Shown piece by piece: positions 29,969 through 38,619 of a stretch of DNA of 64,000 nt (position 1 is the first letter of the stretch; every line of letters starts with the position of its first letter). The notes under the pieces are model-generated. The model did no database searches and had not been told where the DNA came from. It saw only the letters and a program-made list of their open reading frames with translations. Made by a program: the position numbers and the translations under genes. The stretch is taken from assembly GCF_017873565.1 (NCBI RefSeq), contig NZ_JAGGKH010000011.1, positions 1 to 64,000 on the forward strand, given 5' to 3'. The stretch is from Lederbergia galactosidilytica (GTDB lineage: Bacteria > Bacillota > Bacilli > Bacillales > Bacillaceae_C).

Positions 29969-30076
29969 TTGAAAGTCAAAGATAGTCAGTGTATAATAAA
30001 ATCACAAAGTCAAAGTTGGTCAAGATATTCTCTGTTGACTTTTATTTTTATAACTAATTGGTCAAAGATAGTTAAA
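29969..30076 (+). promoter_or_regulatory. clpE promoter with three CtsR boxes
   Basis: The promoter is TTGAAA (29969-29974), 17-base spacer, TATAAT (29992-29997). CtsR heptad direct repeats (consensus RGTCAAA-NAN-RGTCAAA) occur three times. They are AGTCAAA-GAT-AGTCAGT at 29974-29990 inside the spacer, AGTCAAA-GTT-GGTCAAG at 30008-30024 over the start region, and GGTCAAA-GAT-AGTTAAA at 30060-30076 in the leader. This indicates tight repression by CtsR, released by heat or protein stress. Confidence 0.92.
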
Positions 30077-30113
30077 ATCAAATATTAATTAAATTATGGA
30101 GGATTGATGATTT

Positions 30114-32258
30114 ATGCTATGTGCTAAATGTCAAGCAAACCAAGCAAACATTCATCTTCACCTAAATGTAAATGGACAAAAACAAACAATGGCTTTATGT
30201 CAAGATTGTTATATACAGGAAAAAGAAAAATTAGGATCTTCTATGGGGAATCCTATGTTAGGTTCTAGTTTTAATGGTTTCGGTGGTTTTGAAGATTTAT
30301 TGGCAAACTTCTCTCATGGTAGCCAAGCTTCTCCACAACAAACCGTAAAACCCCAAACAAAAGGTGGCGGTTTTCTGGATCAATATGGACGTAACTTAAA
30401 TCAAGCAGCAAAAGCTGGTTTAATTGATCCAGTTATCGGAAGAGATGAAGAAATAAAAAGAACGATTGAGATACTTAATCGTCGAAATAAAAACAATCCA
30501 GTACTAATTGGTGAACCAGGTGTTGGTAAGACCGCCATTGCCGAAGGATTAGCTTTAAAAATTATTCAACAAGAGGTACCTGCAAAATTAAAAAATAAAG
30601 AAGTTTACCTCCTTGATGTAGCTTCATTGGTTGCCAATACCGGCATTCGTGGTCAATTTGAGGAACGTATGAAACAATTAATAAGCGAATTACAAGAACG
30701 CAAAAACGTTTTGGTCTTTATCGATGAAATTCATTTATTAGTTGGGGCTGGATCAGCTGAAGGTTCTATGGATGCTGGGAATATTCTTAAGCCTGCACTT
30801 GCTCGTGGTGAATTACAAGTTATTGGAGCCACAACTTTGAAAGAATATCGACAAATCGAAAAGGATGCTGCTCTTGAACGTCGTTTCCAACCAGTGCAAG
30901 TTCTTGAGCCTTCCTTGGAAAAATCTCTTGAAATTTTGCTTGGTTTAAAAGAACAGTATGAAAAATACCATCAAGTTCAATATAGTGATGAATCGTTGAA
31001 AGCATGTGTTGACCTATCTGCAAGATATATCCAAGATCGATACTTGCCTGATAAAGCTATTGATTTAATGGATGAAGCTGGTTCTAAGCTTAATCTAACA
31101 ATTAAAGAAGAGTCTCATGAGGCTATTCATCAGCGTCTTGCTGAAATTGAAAAAGAAAAACAAAACATATTAAAGCAAGAAAACTATGAACTGGCAGCAA
31201 AATTAAGAGACGAAGAAGCAGAACTTGAACGAAAATTAAATAGCCATTCTTCCGAAGTAAAGCTTACTGTCCATCCAGAAGATATTCAAAGTATTATTGA
31301 AAGTAAAACAGGAATTCCAGTAGGTAAATTACAAAGTGATGAACAACAAAAAATGAAAGAACTCGAAAAGAATTTAGCAACAAAAGTAATCGGGCAAACT
31401 GAAGCTGTAAAAAAAGTTGCTAAAGCCATCCGGCGCAGCCGCGCTGGTTTAAAAGACGAATACCGTCCAATTGGCTCATTCCTTTTTGTTGGTCCTACCG
31501 GGGTCGGAAAAACAGAATTAGCGAAAACTTTAACAGAAGAACTATTTGGTACAAAAGATGCTTTTGTTCGCCTTGATATGAGCGAATACATGGAAAAACA
31601 TAGTGTGTCAAAATTAATCGGCTCCCCCCCTGGTTATGTTGGTCATGATGAAGCAGGACAATTAACTGAACGGGTCCGACGCAATCCTTATAGCATTATT
31701 CTGCTAGATGAAATTGAGAAAGCCCATCCTGATGTTCAGCATATGTTTTTACAAATTCTTGAAGATGGTCGACTCACAGATAGCCAAGGCAGGACCGTAA
31801 GTTTCAAAGATACGGTCATTATTATGACTAGTAATGCAGGAGTTGCCGAAAAAGCCATTCATGTTGGTTTTAATCAAAGTGAAGCAATACAAGAGACAAA
31901 TATCCTTCAATCTCTTGGTTCATTCTTTAAACCAGAGTTCTTAAATAGATTTGATAGCATTATTGAATTCAATTCATTAGAAAAAAATGATTTACTACAA
32001 ATCATTCAATTACTATTAAATGAGCTTCAAGATAAATTGCTTGCTCAAGACATCCATTTGGAAATTACTGAAGAAGTTAAAGAAAAATTACTTGAAGTTG
32101 GCTATCACCCTAATTTTGGAGCACGTCCATTACGGAGAGCGATCCAAGAACAACTTGAAGATCAAATGGCTGATTATATACTAGATCATAGTGAAGATAA
32201 AAAATTAAGAGCGATTATGGAAGATCAAGCAATAACTATTATTTCACAGAATGAATAA
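30114..32258 (+). CDS. clpE: ATP-dependent Clp protease ATPase subunit ClpE
   Basis: ClpE is an AAA+ unfoldase that works with ClpP in stress proteolysis. The 714-residue protein has an N-terminal zinc finger (CAKCQANQ...CQDC), the feature separating ClpE from ClpC. Two AAA domains follow, with Walker A GEPGVGKT near residue 135 and GPTGVGKT near 460. A UVR-like coiled region ([20 protein letters not shown]) lies between them, and the C-terminal D2 small domain carries [10 protein letters not shown]. The ctsR-mcsAB genes are not nearby. Confidence 0.97.
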   Translation: MLCAKCQANQANIHLHLNVNGQKQTMALCQDCYIQEKEKLGSSMGNPMLGSSFNGFGGFEDLLANFSHGSQASPQQTVKPQTKGGGFLDQYGRNLNQAAKAGLIDPVIGRDEEIKRTIEILNRRNKNNPVLIGEPGVGKTAIAEGLALKIIQQEVPAKLKNKEVYLLDVASLVANTGIRGQFEERMKQLISELQERKNVLVFIDEIHLLVGAGSAEGSMDAGNILKPALARGELQVIGATTLKEYRQIEKDAALERRFQPVQVLEPSLEKSLEILLGLKEQYEKYHQVQYSDESLKACVDLSARYIQDRYLPDKAIDLMDEAGSKLNLTIKEESHEAIHQRLAEIEKEKQNILKQENYELAAKLRDEEAELERKLNSHSSEVKLTVHPEDIQSIIESKTGIPVGKLQSDEQQKMKELEKNLATKVIGQTEAVKKVAKAIRRSRAGLKDEYRPIGSFLFVGPTGVGKTELAKTLTEELFGTKDAFVRLDMSEYMEKHSVSKLIGSPPGYVGHDEAGQLTERVRRNPYSIILLDEIEKAHPDVQHMFLQILEDGRLTDSQGRTVSFKDTVIIMTSNAGVAEKAIHVGFNQSEAIQETNILQSLGSFFKPEFLNRFDSIIEFNSLEKNDLLQIIQLLLNELQDKLLAQDIHLEITEEVKEKLLEVGYHPNFGARPLRRAIQEQLEDQMADYILDHSEDKKLRAIMEDQAITIISQNE

Positions 32259-32363
32259 AGTAAGTTTTTATCAGTATGATGGCAGAGATCTGCGTAGACT
32301 CTTCTGACAACCTTTGAGACATAAACAGAAGAATTGTTAAAGATATATTATAAAGACTCACAA

Positions 32364-32405
32364 AGAGATTGCCGTTTCCTCATCTAGGATGGCAATCTCT
32401 TTTTA
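32364..32405 (+). terminator. Terminator of clpE
   Basis: AGAGATTGCC and GGCAATCTCT form a ten-pair stem followed by TTTTT. Confidence 0.88.
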
Positions 32406-32449
32406 AATTAGTTCTACTTCTTTTAACATTTGGGGATAGAAAGGAAAAA

Positions 32450-33244
32450 TTATAATAATGTTTCTGCACCATCAATATAAATTTCGGAACCTGTAATATG
32501 ACTGGAAGCATTTGATGCAAGAAAATGTATGAGATCAGCGACTTGTTCTGGTTGTCCAGGCGCATCTTCAAGTGGGTGGCTTCCTTCGGGATATTTTACA
32601 GGGATCTTAACTTTTTGCAATTTATCTTGCTCCGGATGAGTATTTTCACCAATATTCGTTTCAATTGCACCTGGGCAAATGATATTCACACGGATCTTGT
32701 AAGGTGCCAATTCCAAAGCAGCCATTTTTCCAAATGCCATTTGTCCTGCTTTTGAACTGCTGTATGCTGACATGCCGGTTCCAGAAAACTTTCGATTACC
32801 ATTAATAGAACTTGTGATGATGATACTTCCTCCGTTTGCTTTTAAGTGGGGGATCGAATATTTAACTGTTAAAAAGGTACTCTTTAAGTTCGTTGTTAAT
32901 GTATGATCCCATTCTTCGGGATCAAAATCCTCAATTGGGGTCACAACACCGTTAATACCAGCATTTGCAAAAACAATATCAAGTCTACCAAATTCCGACA
33001 TCACTTGTTTGATCCCGGAATCTACTCTATCTGGATCTGATAAATCAACATCTACAATTATAGCTTTGGAACCTAATTTCTCAATTTCTTGCTTTATTTT
33101 TTCCGCTTTTTCTTCTTTTAAATCTAAAAGGGCTACAGAGGCTCCAGCTTTCGCTAATTGGATCGCGCTGGCAGCCCCAATTCCAGAAGAAGCACCTGTG
33201 ACAACGGCAACTTTACCAGCTAAGGACATTTTTGTGCTTTCCAT
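32450..33244 (-). CDS. Short-chain dehydrogenase/reductase
   Basis: A 264-residue classical SDR. Cofactor motif TGASSGIGAAS is near residue 18 and NAGINGV near 93. The catalytic Ser lies in ITSSINGNR, and Tyr and Lys in SAYSSSKAG. The C-terminus ITGSEIYIDGAETLL is typical. ATG 33244 follows GAGGAGG. The substrate is unknown; it is not closely tied to any neighbour. Confidence 0.88.
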   Translation of the reverse strand: MESTKMSLAGKVAVVTGASSGIGAASAIQLAKAGASVALLDLKEEKAEKIKQEIEKLGSKAIIVDVDLSDPDRVDSGIKQVMSEFGRLDIVFANAGINGVVTPIEDFDPEEWDHTLTTNLKSTFLTVKYSIPHLKANGGSIIITSSINGNRKFSGTGMSAYSSSKAGQMAFGKMAALELAPYKIRVNIICPGAIETNIGENTHPEQDKLQKVKIPVKYPEGSHPLEDAPGQPEQVADLIHFLASNASSHITGSEIYIDGAETLL

Positions 33245-33308
33245 ATAAAACTCCTCCTCTGCGGTAAGTTTACCCAAACTACAAAATTTTACTCTATTTG
33301 TAAAATAT

Positions 33309-33346
33309 TAAAGCTCCGCGATCCATTTAGGGGAATCCGGAGCTTT
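33309..33346 (-). terminator. Terminator of the Spo0E-like gene
   Basis: AAAGCTCCG and CGGAGCTTT pair; the minus strand continues AATATTTTA. It lies about 165 bases after the 33511 stop. Confidence 0.55.
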
Positions 33347-33510
33347 AAATACTGCAAAAATCAATTGTGTATGTGCTTTTTAGTATAGACATCTTTATTT
33401 TAAAGAGAAGCAATCCTTCATCACACTTAACTGCCAAGAAACCTAGTAATAGCAGATTCATTTTCTCTCCAATATATGATCGCTTCTAAATCTCTTATAT
33501 GTAAAACTGT

Positions 33511-33765
33511 CTATTTTGCTGTTTGTAATTTTTGTTGTTTAACGAATTGATTATTCACGCTTTTTCTTGGAATTCTGCTTTGAGTGGAGTTTCTTGTCAC
33601 TTGGTACGCTTGATAGTATTGATTCATCATTGAATCTAATTCTTGGCTGCAAATTATTGTCTTTTCTGCGTTCAAGCCATATAACTCACCAAATAAATAC
33701 ATTTCTTTACGCTTTTCTTGAATTTGCGCTAATAACATTTTTTGATCTCTTGCGCTATAATACAT
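33511..33765 (-). CDS. Spo0E-family aspartyl-phosphate phosphatase
   Basis: An 84-residue protein. The helix-turn-helix pair reads LLAQIQEKRKEMYLFGELYG and then IICSQELDSMMNQYY, containing the SQELD signature of Spo0E phosphatases, which dephosphorylate Spo0A~P and delay sporulation. The C-terminal about 25 residues are basic and polar, beyond the core. ATG 33765 follows GGAGGAG by eight bases. The family is usually multi-copy; which paralogue this is cannot be said. Confidence 0.85.
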   Translation of the reverse strand: MYYSARDQKMLLAQIQEKRKEMYLFGELYGLNAEKTIICSQELDSMMNQYYQAYQVTRNSTQSRIPRKSVNNQFVKQQKLQTAK

Positions 33766-34098
33766 ACCCCGTTCTCCTCCAATTAATTTCCTCAAAACTC
33801 AACTATGACATTATCTCAACATTATTATTAAAAGTAAATAGATTCGCAAAAGTAGACATTTTTTTTAACCTTTATCATCAAATGTTCACATTTTCCTTTA
33901 ATTTTGCTTAGTTTCTTAGTCATTTTAGCAAAATTATTCCTTTATTTTATTTTTGACAAAAAAAGCATCAGTTTTTGTCGTTTTTATTTTTTCTATAGAA
34001 AGAAAGACTTTTGTCATCTAAACTTTACTGAACCGTAATGTTATTCCTTTATAATGAAGGGTAGAATGAAGACATCAAGAGAAAAAGCGGTGAATAAT

Positions 34099-35142
34099 AT
34101 GGCAAATAGAGATTCTTACTTTGATAATGCAAGATTTATCTTGATTTTTTTAGTGGTATTTGGCCATTTAATTCAGTCTTATATCGATGCAAATACGTTT
34201 GTAGCAACAGTGTATAAATTTATCTACTCCTTTCATATGCCAGCCTTCATATTAGTTTCAGGCTTTTTCGCCAAAGGTATTTATAAAAAAGGCTATATAA
34301 AGAAGATAACAAAGAAACTTATTATACCGTATCTGATTTTCCAAGCCATCTACTCTATTTTTTATTACTTCCAATTTGGTAAATCCTCATTGGAGTTTGA
34401 TTTACTAAATCCACATTGGTCACTTTGGTTCTTGCTTAGCCTATTCTGCTGGCATTTGATGTTATTAGTTTTCAATAAATGGAAACCAGTATATTCAATT
34501 GGTATTGCGCTAGCAATAGGATTGGCCGTCGGCTATATTGATTGGATTTCAAATTATTTAAGCCTATCAAGAACCTTTGTGTTTTTTCCCTTCTTTCTTA
34601 TAGGCTATTATTTGAAAAAGGAACATTTTCAAAAGGTCATTTCCCATCAGGTGAAATTATTGGCTGCTATTCCAATTATAGCTGTTATCATTTTACTCGT
34701 AATCTTCCCTAATCTGAATGAAACGTGGTTGCTCGGTTCTAAGCCTTATAGTCAACTGCAAGACATCACCATTCTCGGTATATTTACGCGAACAGGAGTC
34801 TATGCATTAAACTTTATTATGGCGGCTTGCTTTTTCGCATTTGTCCCTCGTAAAAGGCTATTTTTCACAAAATGGGGCAGAAATACCCTTTATGTGTATT
34901 TATTACACGGATTTATCATACGCACATTCAGAGGAAGCAGTGTAGAAACCTATTTGGAGCCTATGCAAAGTATTATCATATTAGTAATTGCTTCCTTTAT
35001 ACTCACTCTCATTCTTTCAAGTAAATTAGTAACAACAATCGTTCAACCGTTTATTGAATTAAAATGGTCTAAATGGAAGCAGCTACTGAACAATCTAAAA
35101 GATTCCAAAAGTAATGCATACAAAAACACAACAACTGACTAA
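34099..35142 (+). CDS. Acyltransferase 3 family membrane protein (YkrP-like)
   Basis: A 347-residue integral membrane protein with about ten helices. It begins MANRDSYFDNARFILIFLVV, with the conserved His in FGHLIQ and an arginine/histidine pattern as in acyltransferase-3 proteins that O-acylate sugars or cell-wall polymers. The second motif FHMPAFILVSGFF is also conserved. The start at 34099 is chosen because homologues begin there and GGTGA lies upstream; the frame is open from 34054. The acceptor is unknown. Confidence 0.87.
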   Translation: MANRDSYFDNARFILIFLVVFGHLIQSYIDANTFVATVYKFIYSFHMPAFILVSGFFAKGIYKKGYIKKITKKLIIPYLIFQAIYSIFYYFQFGKSSLEFDLLNPHWSLWFLLSLFCWHLMLLVFNKWKPVYSIGIALAIGLAVGYIDWISNYLSLSRTFVFFPFFLIGYYLKKEHFQKVISHQVKLLAAIPIIAVIILLVIFPNLNETWLLGSKPYSQLQDITILGIFTRTGVYALNFIMAACFFAFVPRKRLFFTKWGRNTLYVYLLHGFIIRTFRGSSVETYLEPMQSIIILVIASFILTLILSSKLVTTIVQPFIELKWSKWKQLLNNLKDSKSNAYKNTTTD

Positions 35143-35162
35143 TCAAGTTGTTGTGTTTTTTT
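35122..35162 (+). terminator. Terminator of the acyltransferase gene
   Basis: AAAACACAACAACT and AGTTGTTGTGTTTT form a long stem overlapping the stop codon, followed by TTTGG. Confidence 0.88.
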
Positions 35163-35171
35163 GGCTCTTTG

Positions 35172-35530
35172 GAAGAATTTTGGCCGAATTTGAATAAAGG
35201 CGATCTGACTGTTTAGAGAAGAACATCTTTCTCTCTAAACAGTCTTTTTTTCTTTTTAATGGAAGGTCCATTCCTATATATCGCTACAGAAGTTCACTTC
35301 GCTTACCGTGGGGAGTGCGGTGAGGCTCACAGGATGTGAGTCACAAAGGCGTTTCGCCAGGACGGCGAGCTCTTTAGCCTTTGATCCTCATCTTTTGACT
35401 ACGCCACTGCGGGATTTCACCTTCCCTCTACTTCCCACAGGTGTCTTCGTGAATTTCTTCCGCTGGTAAAATCACCTTCCGGAATTTCCGAGAAGGTGAT
35501 TTTCTTTCATCAACGTTATTTATTATAGAA
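35172..35530 (-). repeat. 0.36-kb Bacillaceae repeat, copy A (with Bacillaceae-1-like hairpins)
   Basis: The segment is nearly identical to 45382-45745, differing by scattered substitutions and a few small indels. It contains a terminator-like stem (GACTGTTTAGAGA/TCTCTAAACAGTC plus TTTTTTT, plus strand). Read on the minus strand it has two RUCCU hairpins, GCC-GTCCT-GGC and CTCAC-ATCCT-GTGAG (complements of about 35330-35372). It also has a C-terminal stem AATCACCTTC/GAAGGTGATT. There is no credible ORF. It fills the gap between the acyltransferase and ddh genes. Confidence 0.8.
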
Positions 35531-35745
35531 CCGTTTTTTAAAACTAAATATATTCTTAATCCCGCGTCCAACCATTAAATTGGTAACATTTCTTCCTCAC
35601 TTCGCCCCTAATCTAACCATAGACTTGTGCTAATATCCCTTGAATCCCCACGGACCGAGGCCATGGGAGTTAAAAATAGCCAAGTATATTTCCGAAGCAA
35701 GTAATTCGGGTTTTTGGTGAACGTACTTCGACCTCTTGTTTTTTC
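35531..35745. other. Intergenic tail between repeat A and ddh
   Basis: There is no ORF or clear motif. A small stem CCGAA/TTCGG followed by GTTTTTGG lies at about 35692-35716 on the plus strand and might be a decayed terminator. Confidence 0.3.
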
Positions 35746-36732
35746 TTATAAAAGTTCTTTTCGTAATGTTGCTGGAGATTTTGCGGATAAGAGTCCGATT
35801 GGTACATCCAATACCGTTTTAGCACCACGATCTCCGCTTTGGTTCAATTTATATGCTGCACGCGCATAAGCAACGAGTACGCTAGCTGTGTATTCAGGAT
35901 TACTATCCAATTTCAAAGAGAATTCCATTATTTGAGTATGTGCTTCCCCTGTTTTTCCACTTCTAATCACAAAACCACCATGAGGCATTTTAGTATGGTT
36001 AGCATGGAATTCATCTTCAGTAATAAAATGAACAGTTGTATGATAATCTGCAAAGTAATGCGGCATTGTTTTGATGGTTTCCTCAATTTTTTCTGTATTG
36101 GCCCCATCTTCTGGTACTACATAACATTCGCGCAAATGTTTTTCATTTGTTGCTAAATCCGGGTGTTCTCCGTTACGAACACGATTTACGGCTTCATCAA
36201 TTGGTATAGTGTATTGAACAGCGAATTTTACACCTTCCACACGACGGACAGCATCAGAGTGCCCTTGACTCAATCCTTTCCCCCAGAATGTGTATGTATC
36301 ACCAACCGGTAAAATAGCTTCTCCCAATAGTCGATTCATAGAAAACATCCCAGGGTCCCAGCCAACAGAAATAATGCTCACTGTTCCTGATTTTTTCGTT
36401 ACCTCATCCATCTTGGCAAAGTAATCAGGGATTTTTGCATGAGTGTCGAAACTGTCAATGGTATTAAATATAGTAGCCAATTCCGGCCCTTGTTCAGGTA
36501 AATCAGTTGCAGAACCACCACATAGAATCATCACATCAATTTTATCTTTATATTGCTCTACATTTGTAACAGATTCTACCTTCACATTTGCTCCAAGAGT
36601 ATTAACACTTGAAGGCTCTCGTCTTGAAAAAACAGCAACAAGTTCCAAATCATCATTTACTTGGATGGATTCTTCCACCCCTTTTCCTAAATTACCATAA
36701 CCTACAATGCCAATTCTAATTTTATTTTCCAT
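35746..36732 (-). CDS. ddh: meso-Diaminopimelate D-dehydrogenase
   Basis: This enzyme converts tetrahydrodipicolinate, ammonia and NADPH to meso-DAP in one step, bypassing the acylated DAP pathway. The 328-residue protein has the Rossmann motif GIVGYGNLGKGVE, FSRREP for NADPH, CGGSATDLPEQ, SVGWDPGMFSMNRL and GKGLSQGHSDAVRR, all conserved in the family. meso-DAP feeds lysine, peptidoglycan and spore dipicolinate metabolism. It is 36 bases downstream of ktrD on the same strand and is probably transcribed with it. Confidence 0.95.
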   Translation of the reverse strand: MENKIRIGIVGYGNLGKGVEESIQVNDDLELVAVFSRREPSSVNTLGANVKVESVTNVEQYKDKIDVMILCGGSATDLPEQGPELATIFNTIDSFDTHAKIPDYFAKMDEVTKKSGTVSIISVGWDPGMFSMNRLLGEAILPVGDTYTFWGKGLSQGHSDAVRRVEGVKFAVQYTIPIDEAVNRVRNGEHPDLATNEKHLRECYVVPEDGANTEKIEETIKTMPHYFADYHTTVHFITEDEFHANHTKMPHGGFVIRSGKTGEAHTQIMEFSLKLDSNPEYTASVLVAYARAAYKLNQSGDRGAKTVLDVPIGLLSAKSPATLRKELL

Positions 36733-36768
36733 GAAACGATAACCTCCCTAAATAATTTCTCAAACAAA

Positions 36769-38124
36769 CTAACCAATTATGACCCTTTCCTTTGGATAAT
36801 GAAAATCTGGTTCTTTTTCATTACTAGACATTGTTAACAAAAACGATAAAATGCCTATTCTTCCAATAAACATAAGCAAAATCAATATTGATTTGCCTAA
36901 AACTGATAAATCAGCCGTAATTCCCATAGAAGCACCACAAGTACCAAACGCAGAAGCGACCTCAAAAATAATCGCCGTTAAACTTGCATCTTCAGACAGA
37001 GATAATATAAAAATCGATACTCCTGCCAAAATAACAGCTAACATTAATACAACTAAAGATTTTATCACATCTTCCTGGTGAATTTCTCTATTGAAGACTT
37101 TTATATCTGATCTTCCTCTTGCAAAGTGAATTAAAAACAGAATATTCAAAGCAAATGTTGTCGTTCTTATTCCCCCTCCTACTGAACTTGGTGAAGCACC
37201 AATAAACATAAGGGTAGCCATAAATAACGCTGTTGAGGGTGTTAGTTGATTGACGTCCAAAGTTAAAAGCCCTGCACTCCTCATAGAAGTTGATTGGAAT
37301 AAAGAATAAAAAAGAGCTTCATGCCAAGATTTCCCGATAAAAAAATGACTATACTCGATTAATAAAATGATTATTGTCCCAACAGCTAATAATATAAAAT
37401 ATGTAGTTGTTGTAATTTTGGTAAATAAAGTAAAGCGGAAGCGAATATTCTCCTCCTTATGCATTAGAAAGTTCTTCACTTCGATCCAAACCGGAAAGCC
37501 AATCGCACCTAGTATAATTAAAATCATTGTCACAAATTGAACAAAATAATCATTAGCGAAAAGTACTAATGAGTTTCCCGTTATATCAAAACCAGCATTT
37601 GTTGTTGCACTAATTGAAGCAAATAAACCATGTAAATAAGCATCCTGCCAAGAAGGATACATTCTTAAAAAATATGTCCCTAGCACCAACGCCCCAATAA
37701 GTTCGATAGCAAAGATAATATACACAATTTGCTTTAGTAAGGCCACCATCCCAGATAGATTTAACTGGTTTTGGTCAGTCCTAATTAATTGTCTTTGTTT
37801 TAGGCCTACCTTCTTTCCAATTAATAACCAGAAAAAAGTACTGATAGTCATAATACCAATTCCACCGATTTGTAAAACAATCATTAAAAGAAAAATGCCT
37901 GGGGTGGTAAAAGTATCGACAATACTAACCGTTGTCAAGCCAGTAACACTTACTGCACTCGCTGCTGTAAAGATAGCATCCATAAAAGACCAATCTGCCC
38001 CAGGTTTGCGAGCAAATGGCAAACTTAATACAACAGCTGATAAAGCTACTGTTATAAAATAATAAGTAACTAACATGCGAAACGGGGTAATTTTTGTTAT
38101 TTTTTGTTTTTTCATTTGTCTCAT
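36769..38124 (-). CDS. ktrD: Potassium channel pore subunit KtrD (TrkH/Ktr family)
   Basis: A 451-residue membrane protein with four pore-loop repeats. Filter-like segments include SVTGLTT, TTNAGFD, SMRSAGL and GTCGASMG. It forms the dimeric pore on which the KtrC ring (11197-11856) sits. The start at ATG 38124 follows TTTGGAGG by nine bases and gives about the length of B. subtilis KtrD; the open frame extends to 38202 without a start signal. It is divergent from the SASP gene. Confidence 0.92.
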   Translation of the reverse strand: MRQMKKQKITKITPFRMLVTYYFITVALSAVVLSLPFARKPGADWSFMDAIFTAASAVSVTGLTTVSIVDTFTTPGIFLLMIVLQIGGIGIMTISTFFWLLIGKKVGLKQRQLIRTDQNQLNLSGMVALLKQIVYIIFAIELIGALVLGTYFLRMYPSWQDAYLHGLFASISATTNAGFDITGNSLVLFANDYFVQFVTMILIILGAIGFPVWIEVKNFLMHKEENIRFRFTLFTKITTTTYFILLAVGTIIILLIEYSHFFIGKSWHEALFYSLFQSTSMRSAGLLTLDVNQLTPSTALFMATLMFIGASPSSVGGGIRTTTFALNILFLIHFARGRSDIKVFNREIHQEDVIKSLVVLMLAVILAGVSIFILSLSEDASLTAIIFEVASAFGTCGASMGITADLSVLGKSILILLMFIGRIGILSFLLTMSSNEKEPDFHYPKERVIIG

Positions 38125-38250
38125 TCCATGTAATCCTCCAAATAACCAAAGCATTCCTCTATCATAATGGAAATCATTATTCAAGAAAAGACGTTTTATC
38201 AAGTATCTTCCTGTTAATACATATATAACAAATTCTATTGCAAATTACCA

Positions 38251-38280
38251 TGAATCCTTTTAATTCTTCTAACCATACTA
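38251..38280 (+). promoter_or_regulatory. Sigma-G-type promoter of the SASP gene
   Basis: TGAATC (38251-38256), a 17-base spacer and CATACTA (38274-38280) agree with the forespore sigma-G consensus. The ribosome binding site AAAGGAGGAG follows at 38296. Confidence 0.85.
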
Positions 38281-38310
38281 AAGATAAGTTATCGTAAAGG
38301 AGGAGTCATA

Positions 38311-38505
38311 ATGGCTAATCAAAGTAATAAATTATTAGTACCAGGAATTGAACAATACATGGATCAAATTAAATATGAAATTGCTCAAGAATTCGGTGTA
38401 TCACTCGGTTCAGATACTGTCTCAAGAGCAAACGGATCAGTCGGCGGGGAAATCACTAAAAGACTTGTCAAGCAAGCCCAAGCACAGTTAAATGGAAAAC
38501 AGTAG
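38311..38505 (+). CDS. Alpha/beta-type small acid-soluble spore protein
   Basis: A 64-residue DNA-binding protein of dormant spores. It has the family motifs [15 protein letters not shown] (containing the GPR protease cleavage region) and [14 protein letters not shown]. This type coats spore DNA and protects it from UV and heat, then is degraded at germination. The sigma-G promoter and strong ribosome binding site fit late forespore expression. The exact ssp name cannot be assigned. Confidence 0.96.
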   Translation: MANQSNKLLVPGIEQYMDQIKYEIAQEFGVSLGSDTVSRANGSVGGEITKRLVKQAQAQLNGKQ

Positions 38506-38530
38506 AAATCTGATTTACCACTCAATAAAT

Positions 38531-38578
38531 TAAAGCAAGCGATAAGAACAACTCATTTGTTCTTCGCTTGCTTTTAAA
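38531..38578 (+). terminator. Terminator of the SASP gene
   Basis: AAGCAAGCGATAAGAACAA and TTGTTCTTCGCTTGCTT pair with one bulge, followed by TTAAATTT. Confidence 0.85.
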
Positions 38579-38619
38579 TTTCCGTTAAAAGGAACGGCAT
38601 TAACATGGATTTGTTATTA

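Noticed and set aside
38125-38310. Cyclic-di-AMP (ydaO) riboswitch upstream of ktrD
   Set aside because: The gap to the divergent SASP gene is under 190 bases and is accounted for by the sigma-G promoter; none of the conserved riboswitch segments is visible.
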